Assembly: GCA_014529385.2 (NCBI GenBank)
Contig: CM043943.1
Span: 103,142,355 to 103,206,354 of the forward strand
Direction of reading: 5' to 3'
DNA from: Adiantum capillus-veneris
Taxonomy: Eukaryota > Streptophyta > Polypodiopsida > Polypodiales > Pteridaceae
DNA length: 64,000 nt
Position 1 is the stretch's first letter. The number at the start of each line of letters is the position of its first letter. A model generated the notes under the pieces. That model was not told where the DNA came from, did not search any database, and saw nothing but the letters and a program-made list of their open reading frames with translations. Positions 11,051-23,411 of this stretch are shown here, one piece after another. The translations under genes were made by a program, and so were the position numbers.

Positions 11051-11610
11051 AGAATTTGAAATGTTATAATTATAGGAAAAAATACCAATCATCAAGAAAA
11101 ATGTCTTAAGTTAAAGCTAAAGAGGTGGAAAAAGTCAATTATCATGTACAATACCTTCATAATGGTGCAACTAAGCACATTACTTTCCATCATGAAATGT
11201 CATAATTATAGGAAAAAAGACCAATCATCAAGCAAAATGTCTTAAGCTAAAGCTAAAGAGGTGGAAAAAGTCAATTATCATGTACAATACCTTCATAATG
11301 GTGCAACTAAGCACATTACTTTCCATCATGATCTATTCACTTCTCTTGAGCTTGTTTCTAATGGGAATACAATCACTTTTGCCTACAATGCCTCCCTATC
11401 TAGTGAAGAGAGCTAGAAAGGTTGTGTTTACTTATGTCGATGGCAAGTCTTTCACACTTTTTGATGCTTTGTATGTACCTAGGATCAAGAAGAACCTTTT
11501 TCTGTATCTTCACTTGTAAAACTTGGTCTTATAGTCAAGTTTGTGGATGCCAGAGGTATTGTGCATGATATCATTTTTGACGATACTTGTAGTGCAAATG
11601 GATATTTGGA
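11051..11610 (+). pseudogene. Copia gag-protease fragment with internal tandem duplication
   Basis: This matches, in decayed form, the gag-protease junction of Copia B at 41,830-42,370. The CCHC knuckle region (CHNYRKKDQSSSK), a basic linker, the segment after the protease active site (GATKHITFHHDLFTSLE) and the region ending KLGLIVKFVD can all be traced in shifting frames. The catalytic DSG region itself is lost. The knuckle-to-protease segment occurs twice in direct tandem, starting near 11,057 and 11,195 with a period of about 138 bp. The rest of pol is missing. Confidence 0.6.
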
Positions 11611-12600
11611 TATCTATAAATTGCTTATATGGATTTTGATTTCATTGATGTTACAATAAGGATTCATTACTACGATCACATTGGTATGGCGGAAAATCAA
11701 CAATGAATTATGTGCAAGATGGGTTGGCAATGGCTTGAAGTCTAGATCGTGTAGTCATATCTTGTATGCAGAGGGCATGGTCCAATTATTATTAGAGCAA
11801 TCATCTTTATGTTGTGAATATAGTCTTTAGTCAATTACTTACTCTACTTAATGTGGGTTGTAGCTATTTTTAGCTTAGCTCTTCATCTATGAACTAAATA
11901 TGTGCAAGTGCAAGAAGCTCGCTTTGCATGGAGGAGATTTGTTAGCAGGCTGCTATGATGGATGCATGTAGCATAGCTATCTGGCACTAGCATAATGTCA
12001 ATACTCAAGGAAGCTACTTGGATGGGGCACGGAGACTCTTTGAGGGTGTCAACCTCAAGAAGTGAACCTAGGGAACAAAGCCATCTCTAGCACTAGCAAA
12101 TTTATCGCATATTTCCTATGTCACCACACTAGGTCGTCATTCCATCTTGGCACTCAAACAAAGTCCAAATGCATCGAAACTTTAGGAGGAGGTCTAAGAC
12201 ACCTAGGGACACTTACTTACCAAATTTGGTCGCAATCTGACAAGGTACCAAAATCTCGATCCATCAAGATCGAGGTCCTAAAATTTGCAATAGAAAATAT
12301 TAGAAAGATTTCCCTATGGTCTAGGAACACTCTCCTATGGTGGAAACGTCAAAAAACAACCATTAATGCACTCAAAACAGCCAATTTTTCTCACTAATGC
12401 GTAGTCACAAACCACATTGGAATTGACAACGATTACACTAAAATTAAAGAGCGATACACAAGGAACACAATGCAATAATCATATTCGAATTTGGATTACC
12501 AAAACTCAACAAAAATGGATTACAAGTGCGTGAGAGTAGCCACTCTCAATCATACGCTCCAAAACTCAAAAATGTTTGATAATGATAATGTATCCTTTCC
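11611..12600. other. No gene seen
   Basis: About 1 kb after the truncated Copia fragment. A 111-codon frame at 12,062-12,397 shows no recognisable features. Confidence 0.3.
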
Positions 12601-13500
12601 CACTTACAAAAATTGATCTTTATGCCTAGGGCTTTCTTGGCTAGTGGTTGGCTTTACAAGGCTCAGACTCAAAATAAGACTTTACAACTCAGATGCTACA
12701 TAAATTGGCTCAGAGATTATCTGACTAAAATCAGAGACTCTCATATAGTTACAAAGCTTCTTAGCAAAAAGAATGATGGGATATCAAAATTTTAGGGTGC
12801 ATGATATAGGGATCGCCGACTAGGAGGGCGCCTGTTTGGTCCATCTGTCAACATTCCCACCTTCCTAGTCATTGCACACTCTCATGCAAGCTCTCGCTTG
12901 GTCTTCATCTTTGTCTTTGGCTTTAGCTCTGGCTTTGGCAGTAGTTCGTCTTCAATTTGATTTGCAGGAGTCTTTAGTAGTCAAAAGTTCTTTTCTGCAG
13001 CATCCTTGTGAATCGATTGAGCTTCTCTGCTCTCGCCGCTATCTTTGCTTGAATTGCCAAATTCTTGAAAGGATTGTTGATTAAAGTGCTTTGATAGGCC
13101 ATATTGTGGGCAGGCAGATCCTTCGTCATGGGGTTGAAGATGGTGAAATACATCTCGAAGAAACCTATCATGAATGCCTCCTCAAACGTTTGTAGATATT
13201 GCAAGGGAAAAAACATGACACGAGTGTACAAACCCATGATAACATTGCAGTTTGGTATTTATGTTTCCATATTCAAGAATAATCCTTTTGTGCCCTCAAG
13301 AAACACTTGCCATAGGTGCTCTGCCACCTCGATCTCCTCAACTCCTATGATGCATTGTGATAAGCATTTTTGCAATTTTGACCATTTGACAACATCGTGC
13401 ATTTGTGTAACCACTGCCTTTAATGTATGGACCATGTAGTGTTCGAACGACAAGCAATTGCCGACCGCCTTTGATACTATGGGGTAGTTGAGTACCAACG
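12601..13500 (-). other. Minus-strand open stretches, unrecognised
   Basis: Two adjacent minus-strand frames (13,259-13,498 and 12,974-13,237) read as plausible protein, the first beginning MVLNYPIVSKAVGNCLSFEH, and could be parts of one decayed transposon protein. No family was identified. Confidence 0.25.
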
Positions 13501-14689
13501 GCCTTTTGCTTTTCTAGTTGTAGTAGCTCTCCTAAGATTGCCTTCTAATAACAGGACAGAATGTAGGGTCGAGATGCTGTGATGCATTTTTGTAATTGGT
13601 ATCATCCTGTGGTTGCTTGTCAAACCATCCCTTTTTCCATAGGAGTTGATTCTCCAAAATTGCTAGTACCTAGTCCACTATCACAGGTACATCTTTACAA
13701 TCACCCTTTTGATTAAAACTGGCAAAATAGGGAATATCACCTCAGCGAATCCTTACCAGTTTAGACTGTGCAAGGCACTGCTGGTTTTGATTCTTATATT
13801 TGAGGCCACTTTTGCCAAGGGCTTAAAATTATGTATACACGACATGCTAGATAGGTGGATTCAATTCTACCGCCTCATGAAACACGCTTCCGCTATAACA
13901 CCAGACACTTTGTCAAGGACAAGATAAGTTTTGGATTGTTTAACATGCTTGTTGGTTGTTGTCAACACACAACAACACTAAAACAAATCTAAAATTTGGA
14001 CTTCATTCCTAGTCAAAGTGCTAATGCTAAGTCATTCTTATAAAATCACGACCCCTGCACGATAGGTAGGTCCAAATGTGTTTGTGTTTTTTACCCTCTC
14101 TTGGTGAGAGAGTCATACCAGAAAATGTGGAATGCTTATATGATAAGCTACAAGTCAGGCATAAGATGCGTAACACACAGATTGGGCACACACTCTTGAA
14201 ATTTAAGAAAATCTCCTCAGCCCAACATGCTCTTCTCATATCTCTTTCTTTTTCCTCTCTAAGAATAATGAAAACTTTCTAGGAAGCTTCTCATACATGT
14301 TTCGCTGTTGAGTCAACCTGAGCCAAAGTGCTCTAACTCTCAGCTAGAAACTGGGCAAGATGCCATCCAAATTAGTCTTCATCAGTTCGACGATTGAACA
14401 CTAATTTCCATGAGGGCTAGGAGCCACGCACATTGGCTAAGATCCATTGTTAAATCTAGTGTAAGACCCAATTGTTGATATTCCTTGGATGATTATTCTC
14501 AAGATCGAACAGCTCTACCATTGGAGTACACATCGACGTTAATGGACAAGCAAGAGTCTTGTCATTACGAATGTTTAGAGTGTCATTTTGCACTACATGT
14601 TTTCAATGCGATGCTCAAGTTGATTTTTTTATGATCTCTACCACAGAATATAGATGCAGCAATCAATTGAGACAGCATGGCTGTCCATA
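13501..14689. other. No gene seen
   Basis: Intergenic sequence with only short frames (up to 72 codons). It may be the left part of repeat R1, but I could not align it to copy 2. Confidence 0.3.
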
Positions 14690-14902
14690 AGAACTAGGCA
14701 TCTCCCTTGTGTAGATCTCTTGCTCTCTCTATAGCACTACGAGTGTCTATAGCAGCACAGTTTTGAGGTAAGACCCAACGGGTGATTTAGTTTGATCTAT
14801 TCCCGTTATACTTTCAAGGAAAGAATTCCACAATCTACCAAGCGGTAGTGAAAAAATTCAACTTTTTAAGTTGATTCCAATCATTCTCTACATGGTGGAC
14901 TA
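14690..14902 (+). repeat. R1 repeat copy 1, left part
   Basis: This aligns with 53,925-54,120 in R1 copy 2: AAGGAAAGAATTCCACAATC matches AAGGAAATAAGTTTGGAATC, then comes GGTAGTG, then AGTTGATTCCAATCA against AGTTGATTTCAATCA. The repeat continues at 23,412 on the other side of Copia A. Confidence 0.6.
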
Positions 14903-15228
<326 letters not shown>

Positions 15229-15230
15229 AT

Positions 15231-15242
15231 TGGTATCAGAGC
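15231..15242 (+). other. Primer binding site of Copia A
   Basis: TGGTATCAGAGC, complementary to initiator-Met tRNA, two bases after the LTR. Confidence 0.9.
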
Positions 15243-16281
15243 AAGGTTCAGTGCGTTTTTGCATAATCGCACGCGCGTACACTTTTCAGGCAGATTCTAG
15301 ATCCGGAGCTTGGAAATTCACACTCGGCGTTCCGAGAGTATTCCCGATAGGTGACCTGGGGTTTTACCCCCTTTCGAAGTTGTTTATGCCCTCAGAATTT
15401 CGTTCTAAGCACTACATCAAAAGATAGGTTTTAGCCGCAAAGAAACCCGTCTTGTGTAGATTGGCAAGCAGGAGGTGGTCGGCACCAATATCGGCATGGA
15501 CATACATCACTCATTAGTCTTCAAAGCATCATCTATAGATCAAGTACACATATATATCATCAGATATATATATTGCAGTCTGCATTGCTACTTCTTGTGC
15601 TTGTAAGGTTCCAGGGGAGGTGTGGCCATACGACGGCTTGACACCACTGGCATGTATTGCAGATTGATGTACTGTGATTGTGTGTCTGCTAGTTGTGAGT
15701 CACGCTAGCAGGCAGACCGCTGCATCGGTCATAGGACAGTGATTGGTCTATTGTAGGATGTATGCTAATTCTAGGCAGTTTGCTGAGCCATCTGAGAGGG
15801 TCGTGTGTGAGGTTTTTTGAAGCCAAGCACTGGGGGCTGGGTTACCCAGTGTGAGGTGGATTAGGTTGCTGGAATTTCCCTCTACACGCATCCTCTTCGG
15901 CGACTTTTATCCCATAGGATGTATGACTTTGTTTAGACATTGGATTGCATCTTATGCGTCAGGCCGTTGAGGCATTGTTCAGGGTTTAGTCTTGAGACAG
16001 CTACAGGTTCTGTGATCGTCCATACAGGAGACAGTGTATGTTTACAGGATAGCATATTACAGAGATTTTTAGATTTGTCACTGGTCAGGTATTTATGGTT
16101 GTTTTTTAGCTATCTTTTGGTTTCCAGAGCTCAGTTTACAGGGGAGACTCTGTCAAAATTTTTCAAAATACTGACAGTTCTTGAGGAGAGGTGTTGAGCT
16201 TATTGTTTACAGCTTGTTTATTGTGTACAGAGGCCAGTTTACAGAGGAAACTCTACCGGACTTTTCCCAGGAGTAAACAGT
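15243..16281 (+). other. Copia A untranslated leader
   Basis: About 1 kb between the primer site and the gag ATG. It has short upstream frames but no conserved domain, and it contains two copies of a CAGGGGAGACTCT/CAGAGGAAACTCT phrase near 16,139 and 16,236. Confidence 0.6.
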
Positions 16282-16793
16282 TTGGCAGACATGGCATCTT
16301 CTCAAATTGAGACTCTTTACAACATAAAGAAGCTGGATGGCACAAACTTTTCATTTTGGAAGAAGCAGATTTGGCAGGTTTTGGTGCCAGAAAAACAAGT
16401 GACACCACTGAAGCTCAAAGGGGAGAGACCAGAAGGTATGGCTAAAGATGAGTGGGAAGAGCTTGATGAGTTAGCTTGTTCCACAATCATGTTGACACTG
16501 GCAAAAAATGTTTACTTCAACGTAGCAAAAGAGACTACATCGTATGGCATATGGCAAAAGCTATGTGGTATGTACGAGAAACAAAGCACTGCTTCTCAGA
16601 TTTACTGGCTCAAGAAATTGGTGGATTTGACGATGAAGGAAGGGATAGCCATGTCAAATCATCTTAATGAATTTCACACAATTTTCAACCAGTTAACAGC
16701 ACAAGAGATAGTCTTTCCAGATTCAGTGAAGGCTGTGTTTCTCTTAATCACTTTGCCAGACAGTTGAGATACTTTCACACGGCATTAAGTAAC

Positions 16794-16798
16794 TCTAT
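16794..16798. repeat. Target duplication of the solo LTR, left copy
   Basis: TCTAT, repeated at 19,637-19,641 on the other side of the insertion. Confidence 0.85.
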
Positions 16799-18873
16799 TG
16801 TGAGGTCCCCACCCCGCCGTATCAACCAGCGGATTTGATGGTGAACTTGGTGGCCACTAGATCTATTGCGGAAGCAAACAAAATGGTTCAGGGTTCGACT
16901 AGCGGACGATCTCTCATCACAAAGTGAGTCGAGTTCGAGCCTACTAGCAAGGAGATCTAGCTCCACCTCGCAGGGGAAGCGTACTTAAACTATCTAGCAA
17001 TCCTAAGACCCACCTTCCAAGAGGAGAGAACCCCCGAGTGCCTTTTTCCCCATGTTCCAGAGGCAAGTACTCTCGAGATTTCACCGCTCTAGGGCCAATG
17101 AGTGTTACTAATATCGAAGTAAGCACTATGGGGACAGAGAGTTCCCGACCAATCGGGACCACCCATCTCATAGGCATTGGCAACCTGAGCCAAGACCCCA
17201 CTTTCCACCCCCACACTCACACTTCCTTGTGTGACCTAATTACTACCACAATGATTGTTCAACATAGACATTCCTTGATTAATTCCGAATCACATTGTTC
17301 GTTAAAACAGCCCTTCAACCAGTATTGAAAACAACACCAAGACAGTATTCTAGTAAAAATTCTACTCAACTTATTCATTAAAATTCCAATGTTCTAGAGG
17401 TACAACATCCCCCCTCCAGCGAGAGTTTACTCCTCCCGTTGTCGCCTAGCTGCCCATACAACTAGGTATGTCCACCGCATAGAAAGCACGACATGGACAT
17501 TCCCACCGCTTAACCAGCAGACGTGGGTTCCCACCGCATAGAAAGCAAGTAGTGGGTATCCACCGCTTAACCAGCAGACATGGATTCGAGAGCCCTTAAC
17601 CAGGAACTCTGCCCCCTGTGATCAGGAGGGGGTTCATGACTAATTCAACATTGGAAATAGAATGAACATGCCGAGCTAAATTTTCCCTAGCAGACATTCT
17701 TTCCTATTGCAGACAGTATATCCGTCAATCATTTCTTTCCTACTTTAGAACTTAATGTACAATGAATTTAAATGCCGAGGTTTCCATCGGATTTCTCCAA
17801 CATGTTTGGGGATATGTTCATTCCTAACTAAACGTGTGCAATGTTAATTTAAAGAACTTGAATGAAATTATGACCTACCTCTTCCATTTCTTTATCAATG
17901 GCCCATGAGATGGCCGGTATTTGTTCCTCCATGGGAGCTTTCCCCTTTCTATTGATATTGCTTGTTCCTGCCTCGCGGTCGTGGGCACCACCGAAGCGAG
18001 TTCTCTTAACCGGAGCATTTCTCACTACTTTAAATAATTAGCTTGGAGAAAAAGCTAAGGTTCGCAAGCGTCATAACAATCCAATAGATAGATTAGCGAC
18101 ATTAATTAATCCCTCCTATATGAGAGGTCTAGATTTTTCATATAGCAATCATTAAGGATGACACATAATCCTATGGGAACCGGCTCTAAAGATAATTACT
18201 CGGCTTACATGATTAAGAATAATAGGATTTCACTAATGGAATTACCAGAGAGATGAATTAAGTATGATTAATCTCTTTCCTAGCAAATAGATTGTGCAGA
18301 TTCACCTTATGCATAGGTGTGAGAAAAACTATCTCTTAGAGACTTAATGACAGATTAATCTTACCTTAATTATATCTTAATGAATAAGAAAAATGAATCT
18401 AATTCAGCTACAATATTAATGCGTGATAGAAAGAGCGATTCTCATCAATCTACACAATTACCAGCTTACCAATTAATTACTATGCTGCCTAGAGAGAGAA
18501 GATTCTAATAATCATGCACTAATCATTAATCAAGAGTGATGAAGGGCTGATAATGCAGCTATGGGATGATGATTACATAACATAATATGGTTAAGGAGAA
18601 ATTAGAGAGTAATTATAGAGAATTATGACTAGGAATAAGCATAATAGACGAGGAATTTAGATGGTAATGAAAAGAATTTACAGAAGGCATCAATTAAACC
18701 GTGGTTACCGTGATTAAGGGCTGATAATCTTCTCGATTCTCTGATCTAATCGAGCTTCTTGAGACGAGAATTTGGCAGTACCTCCCTCCTTGCTTCTCTT
18801 TCAAAAAGTGTGTGTACCGGCAGCACCTTCCCAGTGTTTGTAGGTGTGTGTGTATGCATTGTGTGTGTGTGAG

Positions 18874-18958
<85 letters not shown>

Positions 18959-19636
18959 GCCTTTAAATAGACTCCTACAGGCTGAAAATCGACCAGCCTT
19001 GCTATTAGCATCGGAAGGAGCACTCAGTCTCTGCATTGGCAAGTCCAGTTCCCCTACCCACCAAGTGTCAGGTTGGCTTGGTTAACTGGCTCTGAGACTT
19101 AGTTACTGGTTTGGCAGCTTTCCCAGGACTCTCACAAGGCAAGAGGGCGCCCCCTAGCTGCTAAAGCTGAGCTGGAGTGGGCTGGAACCAATTCCCACAC
19201 TACCTCGGGCCCCCGGTACCTCCCTGGACAATTTTGAGAAATTTTGGTTCTAGGCTAAAACTGGTCATACGAGTCGGATTTTGATGCCGAAAATTGCTAT
19301 AGCAAGCTCTAACTAAGGCGTACTGGCCCGAGTACCTACCATATTTAGCAGCCCTCGGGGTCCGAAAATGCATTTTTTCAAATTTGGGGTACGGGTGCAG
19401 TTTTTCGAGATGGTTAAAACTGGACGGGTCGGATGACCAAAAACTTACTATTTTTGGAATTTTTTTTATTTATTTATATTTTACAAAAATTATTTTAATT
19501 CACATTTCGAAGCTTTAAAACATTCTAAACATCATGGCACTGACAGAATTCGGAAAACTGCTAAAAATAGTATCTTTTTCCATTATATTCATTTCAAGGT
19601 ACATGGTGTTCTTTGATTGGGGTCAGGGACCTTACA
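16799..19636 (-). mobile_element. Solo LTR (2,838 bp) nested in Copia A gag
   Basis: The ends are TGTGAGGTCCCC and GGGACCTTACA, so both strands have TG...CA termini with short imperfect inversion. It is flanked by the 5-bp duplication TCTAT. Excision of the segment plus one duplication gives a continuous gag reading (NSIAPEG). No internal coding, primer site or second LTR exists, so it fits one long LTR left after LTR-LTR recombination. A TATA-like box (CTATTTAAAGG on the minus strand, 18,960-18,972), with a 118-bp GT/CA array just downstream of it on that strand, suggests minus orientation. By position, about 0.7 kb would be U3 and about 2 kb R-U5. I cannot name the parent family; long LTRs are commoner in Gypsy lineages. 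Confidence 0.8.
18838..18955. repeat. GT microsatellite inside the solo LTR
   Basis: An interrupted then perfect (GT)n array. Predicted Cys-Val or His-Thr proteins over it are artefacts. Confidence 0.9.
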
Positions 19637-20043
19637 TCTATTGCGCCAGAAGGTCTTACAAGTGCCAATGTAGAAGGTAGCTTGCCAACAGAGGAAGTGA
19701 ACAGGAAGAACATTGACAAAGGCAAAGGCAATAGTGCTTTGGTCGTTCAAGGGAGACAACAGTCTAAAGAGAAGAAGGGTAAGAAGGCACAAAACCGAAG
19801 TAAGTCTCGTGACTCCAAGTCAAAGGATGACATAGAATGCTACCATTGTGGCAAGAAGCGTCACATGAAGAGAGATTGTACGAAGTGGAAACAAGAAAAA
19901 GGCAAAACAAAGAGTTCTGAGCAAGATGAAAAGAAGAGTTCAGTGAAGATTGAAGAGGTGGATGTCACAGGATCTGGTTCAGATAGTGATTCTGGTATAG
20001 CAGCTGGTGACTCTTCCTCACAAGCAATTTTGATTCTGTTTTC

Positions 20044-23000
20044 TTGACTGCAAGGGATGGACATGCTATGAGTGATTGGATTATCGACTCAGGGGCATCT
20101 TTACATGTTTCTCCGCACAAAGAGTGGTTTATATCATATATGGCTACTCAAGATTATGTCAGACTTGGAAATGAGCAGGTTTGTGACATACTTGGAGTGG
20201 GAGATGTGCAGTTGAAGTTTCAGAATGGCTCTTCTTTATGGCTCAATAATGTCAGACATGTTCCAGCAATCCGAAAGAGCTTGATCAGTACAGGAAAGTT
20301 GGATGATGCGGGTTATGTGACAGTTTTTGGGAACAACACTTGGAAGATCTCCAAAGGTTCGATGACTGTAGCACATGGAAGCAAGTCAGGAACTCTGTAC
20401 ACTTTACATGTTTCAGAGGTCAAAAACCATGTAATTAATGTGATTGAGGAGCCAAGTGTGTCACTATGGCATCGTAGACTGGGACATATGTCAAAAAGAG
20501 GAATGGAAATACTTTCTCGTTATGGTTATTTGCCTGGCTTTTCATTTCAAGATTTCGAGTTTTATGAGCATTGTGTTTATGGTAAGCAAACACAAGAACC
20601 GCACAGATCAAAGAGGAATCATAGGGACGAACGGTTAGCTCTTGTGCACAGTGATCTATGTGGACCAATGCCTAGTTTGTCACTAGGGAGAGCAGCGTAC
20701 TTTTGTACCTTTATAGACGACTATTCTCGCAGAGTATGGGTTTACTTCTTGAAGCACAAGGATGAGGTGCTCAAGGTCTTTAAGACATTCTTGAAACTTG
20801 TGGAGAATCAGAGTGGTCAGAAGCTGAGATGCTTAAGGACAGACAATGGTGGAGAGTACATTTCCAAGGCTTTCCAAGACTTTTGTGAAGCAAAAGGCAT
20901 AAAGCGGGAACTTACTGCACCATACAATCCTTCACAAAATGGAGTTGCAGAACATATGAATAGGACCATACAAGAGAAGTTCAAAAGCATGTTGTCAAAT
21001 GCTGAGTTTCCTGATGGATTTTGGGCGGAAGCAGTGGCTACAACAGTCCATTTGATCAACAGGTCTCCTAGTAGGGTTTTGGATAAGAGTGAAGTGGCCG
21101 AGATGCTATGGACAGGCAAGGCACCTTCGTATAAGCATCTCAAAGTCTTTGGTTGTGAAGCTTATAGCCATATTTCTAAGGATTTGAGGAATAAGTTAGA
21201 ACCAAAAAGCAGAAAGTGTATATTTCTTGGCTACAGAGAATCGGGTGAGATGGGTTACCGGCTTTGGGATCCTGAGTCCAGAAAAGTTATTCGTAGTAAT
21301 GATGTGCATTTCAATGAATCCAAGTTTCACGCTAAGCCAGAGAAGACAGAGGATATCAAAAGAGTTGTCTTCAGGGAAGATGGACCTAGTGCTAGCACAT
21401 CAAGACAACATGGTCAGGCTCAGGAACAGCCTATAGTGGCTACAGAGGCAGAAGCAGTTGTGGTGAGACGTTCTGAGAATGTCTCCAAACCACCTGATTG
21501 TTATGTGCCACCTCTAAATTATGTCATGCTTACGGATTGCGGAGAACCATCTTGTTACAAGGAGGCATTACAAGTGGTTGACTCGAAAAAATGACAGTTT
21601 GCCATGCAATCAGAGATGACGGCTCTGCATAAGAATCAAACGTGGGATTTGGTTCAATTGACAGAGGGCAAGAAAGCTCTACCTTGTAAGTGGGTTTACA
21701 GGTATAAGCTTACTCCTCATGATGGATAGCCAAAATACAAAGCACGGTTGGTGTTGCTAAGGGTTTTAAGCAAGAACACGAAATAGATTTTGATGAAGTC
21801 TTTTCACCAGTTGTCAAGATGACAACATTGAGAAGTGTACTTGCTTTGGTTGCCAAACATGATCTGCATTTACATCAGATGGATGTGAAAACGGCATTTC
21901 TTAATGGAGATTTGCATGAGAAGGTCTATATGCAGCAGCCAGAAGGGTATGTTGAGAAAGGCAAAGAGAAATTGGTATGTCGTTTGAGAAAGAGTCTCTA
22001 TGGAGAATAGTACAAGAAGTTTCACCAATTTATGCTTTCTCAAGGATACAAGAGAAGTGAGACAGATCATTGCCTGTATACTCAACAAGCTAAGGATGGT
22101 AGCTTGATAATCCTCATCTTGTATGTGGATGACATGTTACTTGCTGGTAGACAAATGGCAGAAATTTCAGCTCTTAAGTCAAAAATGGAAAAGTTTTTTG
22201 ACATGAAAGACATGGGTGAGGCAAGTCATATACTGGATATGCCTATACAGTGAGATAGGTCAAAGAAGATGCTTTACTTATCTCAAGAAGAGTATATTGA
22301 CAAGGTGTTTCAACGTTTCCATATGGACAGGGGAAAGGCATTGATGACACCATTTCCATCATATGTGAAACTAAGCAACTAAGATTGCTCATAGTCTGAG
22401 GTGGAAAAGGTTGAAATGGATACGGTGCCGTATGCATCTGCATGTGGGAGTTTGATGTATGCAATGATTGCTACACGTCCGGATATTGCATTTGCAGTGG
22501 GAGTGGTTAGCAGATATATGTCAAATCCCGGCAAGAAACATTGGGAGGTAGTGAAAGGTATCATGAGATACTTAAAACATACAAAGAGTATGCGCATATG
22601 CTATGGTAGTCAGGATTTGAGTGTCAGAGGATACACTGACTCAGATTATGCAGGAGACTTGGATAAGAGGAGATCTACATCAGGCTATGTCTTTACATTG
22701 GCTGGAGGTTCCATATCATGGTGATCTCGATTACAAGATTGTATTACGCAGTCTACTATAGAAGTTGAGTATGTTGCAGCAAATGAGGCATACAAAGAAG
22801 CTATTTAGCTTGGTAGATTGGTAGCAAACTTGGGAATCAAAGTAGATATGCTAAAGTTATATTGTGATAGTCAAAGTGCTATACAATTGGCAAAGGGTCC
22901 ACTGTTCCATTCGAAGACTAAGCATATTGATGTGAAATATCACTTCATTAGGTAAGTACTTGAAGACAAGCAGATACAACTGATGAAGATCCACACCAAG

Positions 23001-23082
23001 GACAATCCTACTGATCTACTCACAAAGGGACTTCCAAGAGAGGGCTTTGTGCATTGCCGTGATTTATTGGGCATTGGATAGA
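20044..23082 (+). pseudogene. Copia A pol: protease, integrase, RT, RNase H
   Basis: The longest intact frame, 20,044-21,594, carries protease (WIIDSGASLHVSP, near residue 12), the integrase zinc finger (WHRRLGHM ... CVYGKQ) and the integrase core. The core shows D in VHSDLCGPM, D in RTDNGGEY and E in NGVAEHMNRT. A TGA replaces an expected Trp codon at 21,592-21,594. Reverse transcriptase continues with a TAG near 21,727, a one-base loss near 21,750 and a small deletion around 22,005 that removes the usual LKQ-type segment. The catalytic YVDDM motif is intact near 22,120. RNase H is read from about 22,620 (YTDSDYAGDLDKRRSTSGY) to about 23,050 (DSQSAIQLAKG, HTKDNPTDLLTKG) with further stops. 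The complete set is recognisable but non-functional. Confidence 0.9.
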
Positions 23083-23153
23083 TGGCAGCCATGTAAATCT
23101 TTGTACATTTGTGTTCATAGATTTACAGTTACTTAAAGTTCCACATTGGACTT

Positions 23154-23164
23154 TAAGTGGGAGG
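23154..23164 (+). other. Polypurine tract of Copia A
   Basis: AAGTGGGAGGT immediately upstream of the 3' LTR primes plus-strand DNA synthesis in this family. Confidence 0.75.
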
Positions 23165-23165
23165 T

Positions 23166-23339
23166 TGTTGGGATTAAAGCCCAAGTGGCCTCTTATACGG
23201 ATATGGCCGCCCGCCCACCTAACTCGCTTATCACTAACTCTTTGTATATACTCACTTATACTTGTGTGAATAATAAGATTTGGGAGATAACCCTTCAATG
23301 AATTCTCTGCGTACTGTGTAAGCTCTCTGTCTGTGTATC

Positions 23340-23383
<44 letters not shown>

Positions 23384-23411
23384 TCGATCTAAGCTCCGCT
23401 CCGCGACTTCA
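23166..23411 (+). repeat. Copia A 3' LTR (246 bp)
   Basis: Same start and end as the 5' LTR, but its GT array (about 23,346-23,381) is only some 36 bp long. Confidence 0.9.

Larger units (their letters stand above)
16282..20047 (+). pseudogene. Copia A gag, split by a solo LTR
   Basis: The ATG at 16,282 opens a capsid-like gag domain (an early KLDGTNFSFWKKQIW motif typical of Copia gag). A Trp codon has become TGA at 16,765-16,767, and a one-base loss follows within about 10 bp. At 16,798 the reading is cut by a 2,838-bp insertion and resumes at 19,642 with PEGLTSANVEG. The second half carries a basic linker and one CCHC zinc knuckle (CYHCGKKRHMKRDC, near 19,840-19,880), then an acidic Ser/Asp-rich tail. 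Gag forms the particle and binds the RNA. The open part of the second half runs to the stop at 20,045-20,047 and overlaps the start of the protease frame. Confidence 0.85.

Noticed and set aside
16880-16960. tRNA-like B-box (GGTTCGACT)
   Set aside because: No cloverleaf could be drawn and no A-box lies at the right distance.
16799-19636. A DNA transposon with terminal inverted repeats
   Set aside because: The roughly 12-bp imperfect inversion is normal for LTR ends. TG...CA termini and a 5-bp duplication fit an LTR, and no transposase is present.
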